Shown piece after piece: positions 53,401-60,809 of a stretch of DNA of 64,000 nucleotides. Source of the stretch: Chloroflexota bacterium (lineage in GTDB: Bacteria; Chloroflexota; Chloroflexia; Thermomicrobiales; UBA6265). The notes beneath the pieces were generated by a model. That model had not been told where the DNA came from. It searched no databases and saw only the letters and a list, made by a program, of their open reading frames with translations. The position numbers were made by a program, and so were the translations under genes. Position 1 is the stretch's first letter; each line of letters opens with the position of its first letter. The stretch covers positions 1 through 64,000 of the forward strand of contig JAEWEG010000049.1 of assembly GCA_023389575.1 (NCBI GenBank). The letters run 5' to 3'.

Positions 53401-55030
53401 ACCGCTGGCGGAAGTAGGCGGTCAGCGGCCGGGTGATCTCGGAGAGAACCGCCAGCGGCGCGTCGTCACCCATCGACCACGTCGGTTCCTTCCGTTCGCC
53501 CGCCATCGGCGTGATGATCAGGCGAAGGTCTTCGGCCGTGTATCCGAACGCCCGCTGCCTGGCCACCACGGCTGGGTCGGTCTTGGTCATCTGATTGCGC
53601 GTCTTGGCATCGGCGTCAACCGGCACCGGCAGCGGTTCGTCGGCCTCGGCGATGTCGTCGAGCACGATCCGGTTCGCTTCCAGCCATTCGGCGTACGGCG
53701 CGCGGTTGGCGATTTCCGACTTGATTTCCTGGTTGCGCAGCACCACGCCGCGCGAGGTATCGACCAGCACCATCTGGCCGGGGCCAAGCCGGCCCTTCTC
53801 CACGATGGTCGATGGGTCGATCACCACGGTTCCGGCCTCGGAACCGGCGACGAACAGCCCGTCGGACGTAATTGCGTAGCGAACCGGGCGAAGGCCGTTG
53901 CGGTCGAGCGTGGCGCCAGCCACGACGCCATCGCTGAAGCCCAGCGCCGCGGGGCCGTCCCACTGTTCGATCAGGCCCGCATGGTAGTTGTAGAACGCGC
54001 GGCGGGCGGGGTCCATTTCCGGCAGCTTTTCCCATGGCTCCGGCACGCACATCATCAGCGCGTGGGCGAACGACCGTCCGCTGTGCCGGATCAGTTCGAT
54101 GGCGTTGTCGAGGCTGAGCGAGTCGCTGCCATGCATCGAAACGACCGGCTGGAGTTCCTCGGCCGGCGTGCCATCGGCAAGCTGGAGCACCGGCGTCCGG
54201 GCCTGCATCCAGCGGCGATTTCCCTCGATGGTGTTGATCTCGCCGTTGTGGGCGATCTGGCGGAACGGCTGCGCCAGTCCCCACGTCGGGAAGGTGTTCG
54301 TGCTGTAGCGCTGGTGGAACAGGGCAATGGCGCTGGTCGCCTCTGGCCGCTGGAGGTCGGGGTAGAACCCCGCCAGGTCTTCCGGCAGGAAGAACCCCTT
54401 GTAGACGATGGTCCGCGCCGAACACGACGCCAGGTGCATGTCCGCCTCGGTCAGCCCGTTCGCGGCCGCCTCGCGCTCGATGGCGCGGCGGGCGAGCATC
54501 AGCTTTCGCTCGAAGGTGTCCAGGTCGATGGCGGGATCGCGGCGAACGAAGACCTGGGCGATCGCCGGAAGCGTCGCCTTCGCGGTTTCGCCCAGCACAT
54601 CCGGCTGGATCGGCGTATCGCGCCAGAGCAGGACCTCGAAGCCACGCTCGGCGAAGACCCGGTCAACAACCTCGCGGGCGAGTCGCTGGCGTTCGGCGTC
54701 CAGTGGGAGGAAGGCCATCGCCACGCCGTAGTCACCGGCGGAAAGGCCGGGCGCGCCGGCCTCGTCCAGTTCCGGCGCGAACAGCTCGTGCGGAATCTGG
54801 ATCAGCAGGCCGGCGCCGTCGCCGGTCCGGGCATCGGCGCCGACCCCGCCCCGGTGGGTGAGGTTCACCAGGCCAGCCAGGGCGCGCTCCACGATTTGCC
54901 GGGACGCCCTGCCCTGGATGTCGACCACCAGGCCCACGCCGCAGGAATCGTGCTCGTAGGCGGGGGAGTAAAGCGGTGCGTTCGAGGTTCGGCTCTGGAG
55001 CGAGGTCATGGTCGTTGGCTGGTGTGCCAT
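50483..55030 (-). CDS. gltB: Glutamate synthase large subunit
   Basis: A 1515-residue GOGAT alpha subunit. The N-terminal class II glutaminase begins after a propeptide at C30 (YEHDSCGVGL), the expected catalytic nucleophile. The central domain and FMN synthase domain follow (GRSNSGEGGEDPHWF; GGLKTPEDIIVAAMLGADEF). The 3Fe-4S cysteines are in DMARQCHLNTCPTGIATQ, and the C-terminal GXGXG beta-helix runs to the end. It makes glutamate from 2-oxoglutarate and glutamine. ATG 55030 is preceded by GGGAAGGA; the frame is open 141 codons further but that text has no GOGAT character. No gltD small-subunit gene is adjacent. Confidence 0.95.
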   Translation of the reverse strand: MAHQPTTMTSLQSRTSNAPLYSPAYEHDSCGVGLVVDIQGRASRQIVERALAGLVNLTHRGGVGADARTGDGAGLLIQIPHELFAPELDEAGAPGLSAGDYGVAMAFLPLDAERQRLAREVVDRVFAERGFEVLLWRDTPIQPDVLGETAKATLPAIAQVFVRRDPAIDLDTFERKLMLARRAIEREAAANGLTEADMHLASCSARTIVYKGFFLPEDLAGFYPDLQRPEATSAIALFHQRYSTNTFPTWGLAQPFRQIAHNGEINTIEGNRRWMQARTPVLQLADGTPAEELQPVVSMHGSDSLSLDNAIELIRHSGRSFAHALMMCVPEPWEKLPEMDPARRAFYNYHAGLIEQWDGPAALGFSDGVVAGATLDRNGLRPVRYAITSDGLFVAGSEAGTVVIDPSTIVEKGRLGPGQMVLVDTSRGVVLRNQEIKSEIANRAPYAEWLEANRIVLDDIAEADEPLPVPVDADAKTRNQMTKTDPAVVARQRAFGYTAEDLRLIITPMAGERKEPTWSMGDDAPLAVLSEITRPLTAYFRQRFAQVTNPPIDSLRERKVFALDSFVGPRHNLLAETPEAARLVHLDSVILQAGTLQAIRQVTDLKVAEVETLFSLAEPEGALDAALNRIVNEVDSAVRGGAGIIILTDKALDADHAVVPMSLVVGAVHHHLIRAGLRSNADLICETGEVWDVHQLGVLIGYGASAVHPYLALEASAQLSGQRGYEQVRPAELRANYIYSMEYGFLKVISKMGITTAMGYRGAQIFEAIGLSQELVDRCFTGTPSRLGGIGLAEIEADARKRHVAAFEEMAARLPDDGLVKFKRDGETHGYAPTMVKAIQAASQNNDAEAYKTYRGMIREQPVTTIRDLLELKPLGPAVPLDEVEPLEAIVKRFVVTAMSLGSLSPEAHSTLAVAMNRLGGRSNSGEGGEDPHWFDDTPDGDVRHNKVKQVASGRFGVTARYLAKAEELEIKIAQGAKPGEGGQLPGFKVTDFVARMRHAVPGLPLISPPPHHDIYSIEDLAQLIYDLRQVNPRAKIGVKLVAEAGVGTVAAGVAKARADYILIAGHSGGTGAAPLASIKHAGVPWELGMAETQQTLVMNGLRSRVRLRTDGGLKTPEDIIVAAMLGADEFGFGTSVLVAIGCDMARQCHLNTCPTGIATQREDLRAKFTGKPEDVIGYFTQMVGALREDLAALGARSIEELIGRSDLLAPKAITGRAGMLDVGALLSEPAAADVRRKSIDIDHNAEETLDTRILARIEGDLAAGKPVEVESAISTEHRTVGARIAGSMTVLRDSRPTPLDRVSLRFRGSAGQSFGAFTVAGLTLKLEGEANDYVGKGMNGGEIAIFPDRDAPFTNPQTIAGNTILYGATGGTVFIAGTVGERFAVRNSGATAVVEGVGDHGCEYMTGGQAVILGPTGNNFGAGMTNGVAWVLDSAGVFDGNYNRESVRASRIEAGEAKDLRALIERHVEATGSTHAAKLLANWDETVSRFWKVTPTAVVELQQAIAESAEGAAD

Positions 55031-55596
55031 CGGCGTTCCTTCCCTTGATCGGGTCGTTGCGATCGTGTTCGCGCGGGCTTCCGTGTTCGATGTCGATGTC
55101 ATGGAATGGCCGGTTAGTGCCAGCGGCCAATTGTGAAGTTCCGCACAAATCCGGAACCGGTGTTTCAGTGCGGTGGGGCAGTGGCATTCGAAGCCAGGTG
55201 CCCCGACGGACATGAAGAATCCACTCCATCGTGGGGACTTCCAGTGTATTGGTCGCGCAAGGGCCACCACAGGTACAGAGCGCCAAGAATCCAGTCGCCA
55301 GGTTTTGGATGTTGTGCCCAAACGACAATTCCAATTGCACAACGGAAATCCGGACGAGCATTGACGAGAAACCCCGAAATTTCGGGCGAACTCGAAATCT
55401 CGATCGCGCGAAAACGCCCCGGAATCGCCAGATTCATGGTTCAATATGCACAAATCCGGACCGAATGGCTGATGCCGACCGCGTGGTCATTCCCGAAAAT
55501 CGTTTGGATTCTTCGCACATATTGTTCACAATGTCACAAGCGAAATCGTCGTTTCGCCTCCAGTACACACACGTGGGGCGATCAAGGAGCACATGA
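55031..55596. promoter_or_regulatory. Divergent gltB/glnA control region with repeated AAATCCGGA
   Basis: This 566-base gap is AT-richer than its flanks and holds no convincing gene. AAATCCGGA occurs three times (55147-55155, 55346-55354, 55453-55461); the outer two extend to GCACAAATCCGGA. CCCGAAATTTCGGG (55373-55386) is a perfect 14-base palindrome, and ATTG-TTCA-CAAT (55520-55531) lies 66 bases before the glnA-like start. These are candidate nitrogen-control sites; none matches a consensus I can name with confidence. Confidence 0.5.
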
Positions 55597-56967
55597 ATGG
55601 GCGGATTCACCGACGCGTTGCCAACTGTTCCAGACCCGAACATGATCGAGGAGGTCATCGGTCGGCTACGCGAGGAACAGGTCGTGGTTGTCGACCTTCA
55701 GTTCAGCGATATCACCGGCGGCATCAAGGCATTGACCATTCCGGCGAACCTGCTGGAACGCACCTTCACCCAGGGGTACCGCTTCGACGGCGCCTCGATG
55801 GCGGGCGGAATGCGGCAGGTCGAACTCGACTTGTACCTCGCGCCCGACCCGGAAACGGCCACCATCATTCCCAGGCGCGAGGGTGAACCCCGCCGCGCCC
55901 AATTCTTCTGCTGGGTCGTCCGCCGCGACGGCCAGGCTTTCGCGGGCGATCCCCGCTCGACGCTCCAGGCCCAGTTGAAGCGAGCCGCCGCGGCCGGTTT
56001 CGACTACCAGGTCGGGGTGGAGATGGAGTTCTACCTTTTGGCCCAGGACAGAACCGGCGGTCCACCGGTCCTGCCGGCCATGGACGGCGCGGGCTACTTC
56101 GATGTCGGTGAAGACGTACTCTCCGGCACCCGCGACGAAATCATCGCGACGCTCCAGGCGATGAAGGTGGAATCGGGCGGCGCCCACCACGAAACCGGAC
56201 CCGGCCAGCAGGAACTCGACCTGCTCCACGCCGGCGGCGTCCGGGTGGCCGACCAGATCATCACCACGCGGCAGGTCATTCGCTCGGTCGCCCAGCAACG
56301 CGGCCTGCGGGCCACGTTCATGGCCAAGCCCTTCCCCGACGCCCCGGGTTCCGGCATGCACCTCTTCCAGCGGCTGATGTCCTACCCGGATGGCGTCGAC
56401 CTGTTGAGCGACCCAGCCTCGGGCGATGGAATCTCGCAAACGGCTCGCCACTTCATAGGAGGCCAGCTCGCCCACGCCGAGGGCATGAGCGCCGTGCTCT
56501 GCAACACCGTGAATTCATACAAGCGCCTGGCCGACGGCCACCGGGCGCCACGCCACGCCACCTGGGCCCGGGTCAGCCAGGCATCGCTCATTCGCGTGCC
56601 GGGCTTCACGCCGGGAACCTCGGCCGACATCGAACTCCGCAGCCCGGACGCCATGACCAACCCCTATCTCGCGATGGCGGTGACCCTGGGTTCGGCCCTC
56701 GACGGCATTCGCCGCAACGAGGATCCAAGCGCTCCCCTGGACGAAAACCTGGTGGCCTACGACGACGACGAACTGAACCGGCTGGGAGTCACCCGCCTGC
56801 CGATTTCGCTGGGCGAGGCGCTGGACTCCATGGCCGCCGACGATGTGATTCGCGACTCGCTGGGGAACTACATCTTCGACCAGTTGCTCACGGTCAAACG
56901 CGCCGAGTGGATCGACTACCGTCGCCACGTAAGCCCATGGGAGCACATGCGTTATGGCGACCTCTGA
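55597..56967 (+). CDS. glnA: Glutamine synthetase, type I-like
   Basis: A 456-residue GS. Landmarks: beta-grasp FSDITGGIKALTI, GYRFDGASMAGG, metal ligands VGVEMEFYLL and HHETGPGQQELD, FMAKPFPDAPGSGMHLFQ, VNSYKRLADGHRAP, and the C-terminal IELRSPDAMTNPYLAMAVTL. The GxGMHxHxS motif reads GSGMHLFQRL, so the second His is replaced, an unusual feature. The protein is typical in length for GSI. It diverges from gltB, forming a GS-GOGAT pair, and its last 14 bases overlap the PucR gene. A gamma-glutamyl-amine ligase role is possible given the substitution. Confidence 0.85.
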   Translation: MGGFTDALPTVPDPNMIEEVIGRLREEQVVVVDLQFSDITGGIKALTIPANLLERTFTQGYRFDGASMAGGMRQVELDLYLAPDPETATIIPRREGEPRRAQFFCWVVRRDGQAFAGDPRSTLQAQLKRAAAAGFDYQVGVEMEFYLLAQDRTGGPPVLPAMDGAGYFDVGEDVLSGTRDEIIATLQAMKVESGGAHHETGPGQQELDLLHAGGVRVADQIITTRQVIRSVAQQRGLRATFMAKPFPDAPGSGMHLFQRLMSYPDGVDLLSDPASGDGISQTARHFIGGQLAHAEGMSAVLCNTVNSYKRLADGHRAPRHATWARVSQASLIRVPGFTPGTSADIELRSPDAMTNPYLAMAVTLGSALDGIRRNEDPSAPLDENLVAYDDDELNRLGVTRLPISLGEALDSMAADDVIRDSLGNYIFDQLLTVKRAEWIDYRRHVSPWEHMRYGDL

Positions 56968-58681
56968 TCTCGAACGCCGCCCTTCGACGTATTCGCCGCA
57001 GGGACAGAATGGGACCTCCGAACGCTCCCTGGCGATGATCTCCGTGCTCGATGTCCTCCGCCAGGCGCTGCCCGACGGCGCGGTGGTGGTGGCCGGCAAC
57101 GATGGGCTCCACCGCGAGGTGACCTGGGCATCGCGACTGCGTCCCGCCCCGCCCGCCTTCGCCCATCTCTCGGGCGGCGAACTGGTGCTGCTGCCGCCCA
57201 ACGTGCTGGAAATGCTCGACGACCAGTTATCGCTGGAAGCCGCCATCCGCCAACTTGCCAGCTTCGGGATCGCCGCGATCGCCCTCACCGGCGAGCCATC
57301 GGCCGCAGCGCGGGCCGCCGCCGATGAAACCAGCATGCCCTTGATCGTGCTTCCCTCCAGCGCCGAGTTCGGAGTGCTGGAGCGAAACACCTCCCGCTAC
57401 ATCTCCGAGCGCCGCCGCGAAATCCTGCGGCGAGGCCAGGAGGCCGGTCGCCAGTTGATGGAACTCGCCATCGCCGGGGAGCCGCTCTCCGAACTGGCCG
57501 CCGAACTCAGCGAACTCTCCGGCCGGGCGGTTGCCTTCGAAGGCCGCGATGGTCGCCTGCTTGCCTTCCAGCCATCCTCCAGTGGCCTGGACGCGCTGGC
57601 GATCGAGGGGCTCCTGACCGAAACCCGCGGCCCCGCCTTCAACTGGCTGCGGATGGTCGCCGCCTCCAGTTCCGCCGAACCGCCGTACGCAACCTACGCC
57701 TCCCGCACCGGGTGGTCGCGGGTCGTCTCACCCGTCAGCAGCCGGGATGGCCTGTTGGGCAGCGTCTCGGTCTTCGCGCCGGAAGGCAAGGACCAGGTCG
57801 AGGATGGCGTGTACGCTTCGCGCGGGGCGGCCGCCTGCGCGGTGACGATGACCCGGGAACAGGCCGCCGCTGGCGCCCGCCGCGAGATCGAACTGAACGT
57901 GCTCGATGAAATCCTCGATGGCGCGCTGCGCAGCGAGGTATCGCTCCTGCAGCAGATCCGCCGGCTCGGGCACGATCTCGATCGCACGCATTGCACGATC
58001 ATCGCCCGCGTGGATGCCGCCCAGGGCAGTCCCGCCCGTGCCCGCGATGGCCGGTGGTCCGCCCTGGAGGAAGGGCTCAACCGGGCGGCCCGCGCCCTCG
58101 ACGCCCGCATCCTCTGGCGGGTGCGCAATACCAGCGCGGAAATCGTCTGGCCGGTGAACGACGACGCCGAACTCGAGAACGTGGTTCGGGAATTGCGCGA
58201 TGGTTTGAACGCCTCGCTGGCCATCAGCGGCTCGTCCGAAGTCGTGTCGATGGGTGTTGGCCGCATTCGCGGCGGGCTGGAAGGCATCCGCCAGTCGCAC
58301 CAGGATGCCCGCCAGGCGTTGATGATCGGTCGTCGTCTCAACGGTCCGGGCCACGTGACGCAGTTCGAGAAGCTGGGTGTGTACCGCCTGATCTACGCCG
58401 CCGAGCAGTTGCCAGAGCTACGGACCTTCCAGGAAGAAGCGCTCGGGGCTCTCACCGCCTACGACCAGGCTCACGGCGCCGAGCTGATTCGCACCCTGGA
58501 GGCGTTCTTCGCCGCCAATTGCAGTCCCAAGGAAGCCGCGAGCCTGCTCCACGTCCACCGCAACACCGTGCTCTACCGCCTGGAGCGAATCGCGGAAATC
58601 ACCGGGCTGGATCTCAACTCCTCGGATGTCCGGCTGCGGCTGCATCTCGCGCTGCACGTGCGCATGGCGCTGTCGGCATAA
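56954..58681 (+). CDS. PucR-family transcriptional regulator
   Basis: A 575-residue activator. The N-terminal PucR/purine-catabolism domain begins ISVLDVLRQALPDGAVVVAG and contains ELVLLPPNVLEM. A GAF/GGDEF-like middle region follows (about 180-440). The C-terminal PucR HTH is near 510-565 (SPKEAASLLHVHRNTVLYRL). Members sense nitrogenous compounds and activate purine, amine or amino-acid use. ATG 56954 lies inside the last codons of the glutamine-synthetase-like gene, so the two are coupled; ATG 57035 is an alternative start. The pairing suggests the regulator controls nitrogen assimilation here. Confidence 0.9.
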   Translation: MATSDLERRPSTYSPQGQNGTSERSLAMISVLDVLRQALPDGAVVVAGNDGLHREVTWASRLRPAPPAFAHLSGGELVLLPPNVLEMLDDQLSLEAAIRQLASFGIAAIALTGEPSAAARAAADETSMPLIVLPSSAEFGVLERNTSRYISERRREILRRGQEAGRQLMELAIAGEPLSELAAELSELSGRAVAFEGRDGRLLAFQPSSSGLDALAIEGLLTETRGPAFNWLRMVAASSSAEPPYATYASRTGWSRVVSPVSSRDGLLGSVSVFAPEGKDQVEDGVYASRGAAACAVTMTREQAAAGARREIELNVLDEILDGALRSEVSLLQQIRRLGHDLDRTHCTIIARVDAAQGSPARARDGRWSALEEGLNRAARALDARILWRVRNTSAEIVWPVNDDAELENVVRELRDGLNASLAISGSSEVVSMGVGRIRGGLEGIRQSHQDARQALMIGRRLNGPGHVTQFEKLGVYRLIYAAEQLPELRTFQEEALGALTAYDQAHGAELIRTLEAFFAANCSPKEAASLLHVHRNTVLYRLERIAEITGLDLNSSDVRLRLHLALHVRMALSA

Positions 58682-58701
58682 GTGGGAACCGGGTATGGGC
58701 T

Positions 58702-58730
58702 TATGGCGGCATGTCTGATATGCTGCCATA
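58702..58730. promoter_or_regulatory. Palindromic operator before the GntR/LacI-type regulator
   Basis: TATGGCGGCAT (58702-58712) and ATGCTGCCATA (58720-58730) form an 11-base inverted repeat with one mismatch and a seven-base spacer. It ends 34 bases before the regulator start, a typical autoregulatory position. Confidence 0.6.
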
Positions 58731-58764
58731 TCAATGAGCCATACCGCCTAACCGGGATACCTAC

Positions 58765-59919
58765 ATGCCGCTGCTCTATGAACGCCTGCGGGCGTATCTT
58801 CTTGATGAGATCCGATCCGGACGACTTGGTCCCGGAGATCGAATTCCATCCGAGATGTCGCTGGCCGAACAGTTCAATGTCAGCCGTATTACGTCGAAGA
58901 AGGCGCTCGAAACACTCGAGCGCGATGGCCTTATCGTGCGATTTCGCGGCAAGGGATCGTTCGTGGCCGATGGCGTGGTGGGCGTCATCACCCCACCCGC
59001 GAAATCGAGCGGCGCCCCGGCCCAGCAACTCGTGGACCGCGCCTCGCTGGCCGGCCCGACCGTTGGGTATGTCACCTCACACTGGTCGGATGTCTTCGGC
59101 ACGCGGCTGCTACAGGCCATCGAGGAGCGCTGTGGCGAACTCGGCTTCAGCCTGGTCATCAAGCGCAGCTTCGGCCGCCGCGATATCGAGGACACCGCGA
59201 TTTCCACGCTGGTCAACCTGGGAGTCCGCGGCCTGATCGTTTTCCCGGTCCACGGCGAGTTCTACAACGATTCGCTGCTCCGAATCGTGCTGGATGGCTA
59301 CCCTGTCGTGCTGGTCGACCGGTATATGAAGGGCATCGCGGTCAATTCCATCGGCACCGACAACTACACCGCTAGCAAGCAACTGACATCCGTCTTGCTC
59401 GACCGGGGCCACGAGCGCGTGGGGTTCGTCTCGCTGCCAACCGAGCGTACATCCAGCATCGAGGACCGGCGGCGCGGCTTCGGCGCCGCCCTGCGAGACG
59501 CGGGCCTGCGCTACGATCGGTCGAACCTGCTGATGACGCTTGAGAGCACCCTGATGGGCAAGATCGAGGAAGAGCAGATCGAGCAGGATCTCCAGCGCAT
59601 CCGTGCCTATCTGGACGACAACCCGGACATCACCGGTTTCGTGGGCTGCGAATACACCATGGCGATCCTGCTGGAACAAGTGTTGCGCCAGCGTGGCCGC
59701 GCGGACCTGATCGACGAAATCGTCTGCTTCGACTCGCACGACTCACCGCTCGAACCCAGCCGGTTCACCCACGTGCTCCAGGACGAACGCCTGATCGGGC
59801 GCACCGCCGTGGACGTACTGACTGGCAACGCCAGCAGCCCCAGCCGCGCCCCCCGCATCGACATCCCCTACTCCATCGTCGCCAAGGGCCATCTCAGCAT
59901 GCACGACGCGAAACCCTGA
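58765..59919 (+). CDS. GntR-type regulator with LacI-like ligand-binding domain (AraR type)
   Basis: A 384-residue regulator. The N-terminal GntR winged helix (1-70) has PLLYERLRAYLLDEIRSGRL and the recognition helix SLAEQFNVSRITSKKALETL. From about 90 a periplasmic-binding-protein-like domain follows (TVGYVTSHWSDVFGTRLLQAIEE, LVDRYMKGIAVNSIGTDNYTA), as in AraR. It should be released from DNA by a sugar-like ligand. An 11-base inverted repeat lies just upstream, and no sugar gene is adjacent, so its targets may be elsewhere. Confidence 0.88.
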   Translation: MPLLYERLRAYLLDEIRSGRLGPGDRIPSEMSLAEQFNVSRITSKKALETLERDGLIVRFRGKGSFVADGVVGVITPPAKSSGAPAQQLVDRASLAGPTVGYVTSHWSDVFGTRLLQAIEERCGELGFSLVIKRSFGRRDIEDTAISTLVNLGVRGLIVFPVHGEFYNDSLLRIVLDGYPVVLVDRYMKGIAVNSIGTDNYTASKQLTSVLLDRGHERVGFVSLPTERTSSIEDRRRGFGAALRDAGLRYDRSNLLMTLESTLMGKIEEEQIEQDLQRIRAYLDDNPDITGFVGCEYTMAILLEQVLRQRGRADLIDEIVCFDSHDSPLEPSRFTHVLQDERLIGRTAVDVLTGNASSPSRAPRIDIPYSIVAKGHLSMHDAKP

Positions 59920-59979
59920 CACATAGCCTCGCGCCTGAAACGGCTTGAGATTCGTCTTGGCCCGATTCAACCGCACAGC

Positions 59980-60004
59980 GTAGTGACAGGCCTTGTGCCT
60001 GTCA
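59980..60004 (+). repeat. REP-like palindrome copy 1
   Basis: GTAGTG tag followed by TGACAGGC / GCCTGTCA arms (tag and left arm share TG) around CTTGT. Copy 2 (60054-60078) differs by one loop base, and copy 3 lies inverted beyond the transposase. A GTAG-type head followed by an imperfect palindrome is the usual REP architecture. Confidence 0.75.
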
Positions 60005-60053
60005 GCCGCGAACCACCCCTCGGTTCACGCACCACGCGAGACACACCGCCACA

Positions 60054-60078
60054 GTAGTGACAGGCCTCGTGCCTGTCA
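60054..60078 (+). repeat. REP-like palindrome copy 2
   Basis: Same GTAGTG head and TGACAGGC/GCCTGTCA stem as copy 1, with loop CTCGT. It lies 74 bases after copy 1 in the same orientation and 25 bases beyond the transposase stop codon. Confidence 0.75.
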
Positions 60079-60103
60079 CAAGCGAACCATCCAACGGCGA
60101 TCG

Positions 60104-60604
60104 TCAGGACCTACCAGGCCTGGCATCCTGTTTCTGCTGCCACCATCCCGGATTTCCCTCGACATACCGCCGTAACGTCTCCAGACGCCGGTCAGACTGC
60201 ACGATGCGGTCGCTGAAAGATCGCTGCCATATTGAGCGGTCGTATGCCGGGAATTCGCCCGCTCTCACGCCCGCGCTGTATTCGACCATCACGCGGGACT
60301 TGAACGAACCGATGGCCGCGCTGAGAGAAACCGGTGGAACCTGATCAGTTTCCCGAAGGAGCACAATCCCATGCATGTGGTTCGGCATGATCACGAATGC
60401 GTCCAGCTCGACGGCTTCGAAGTGATCGGGCAGGTCCAGCCAATGGCACTGGACCATTTGCCCCGCGTCGTTGAGATGCATCACCGCCCGGTCAACGTGC
60501 CCGAACCTGCATTCCATGTGGTGCACGCAGAGCGTTACCCAGTACGTGCCAGGCGTTGAATAGTCGAAGCCGGGAGACCGAAGAGGTTTGCGATGGTGGC
60601 GCAT
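60104..60604 (-). CDS. REP-associated tyrosine transposase (RAYT, Y1/HUH family)
   Basis: A 166-residue HUH endonuclease of the IS200-like Y1 superfamily. The N-terminal HHRKPLRSPGFDYSTPGTYWV matches the RAYT start (R-x-x-x-YDYS-x-x-GxYFVT). The metal-binding HUH motif is H76-M-H78 in VIMPNHMHGIVLL. WQRSFSDRIV is followed by the helix with Y147 in LRRYVEGNPGWW, which aligns with the catalytic tyrosine. Such enzymes cut single-stranded REP hairpins. ATG 60604 is chosen on family alignment; the frame extends upstream without conserved sequence. REP-like palindromes lie on both sides, inverted relative to each other. Confidence 0.88.
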   Translation of the reverse strand: MRHHRKPLRSPGFDYSTPGTYWVTLCVHHMECRFGHVDRAVMHLNDAGQMVQCHWLDLPDHFEAVELDAFVIMPNHMHGIVLLRETDQVPPVSLSAAIGSFKSRVMVEYSAGVRAGEFPAYDRSIWQRSFSDRIVQSDRRLETLRRYVEGNPGWWQQKQDARPGRS

Positions 60605-60726
60605 GGGTCCGTGACTCCGCGAGATTTGGTCCAAACGCGTTTCGCAAGGACCCATGGCCAGCGCCGGTTCGACGCATTGAAGGGCTTGCTCAGGCCAGCG
60701 AGACGTGAGCGAACCCGGCGTGTGCG

Positions 60727-60753
60727 AGTGGCGGGCACAAGACCCGCCACTAC
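60727..60753 (-). repeat. REP-like palindrome copy 3 (inverted)
   Basis: On the minus strand it reads GTAGTGGCGGG, then TCTTGTG, then CCCGCCACT. It keeps the GTAGTG head and CTTGTGCC loop of copies 1 and 2, but the stem has compensating changes (ACAGG/CCTGT to GCGGG/CCCGC). Its orientation opposes copies 1 and 2, so the transposase gene is bracketed. Confidence 0.7.
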
Positions 60754-60809
60754 CGAGAGATCGTGCGATCAGGGCGACCCAGCGCCAAGGGTCGAGTAGT
60801 ACCCCGGTC

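Noticed and set aside
52034..55048. Long plus-strand open frame (about 1000 codons)
   Set aside because: It lies antisense to gltB, and its translation is His/Arg/Gly-rich without any domain; it is a high-GC shadow frame.
59980..60078. CRISPR-like pair of repeats
   Set aside because: Only two palindromic copies of about 25 bases in this cluster, with a third diverged inverted copy elsewhere; they are REP-like and lie beside a RAYT gene.
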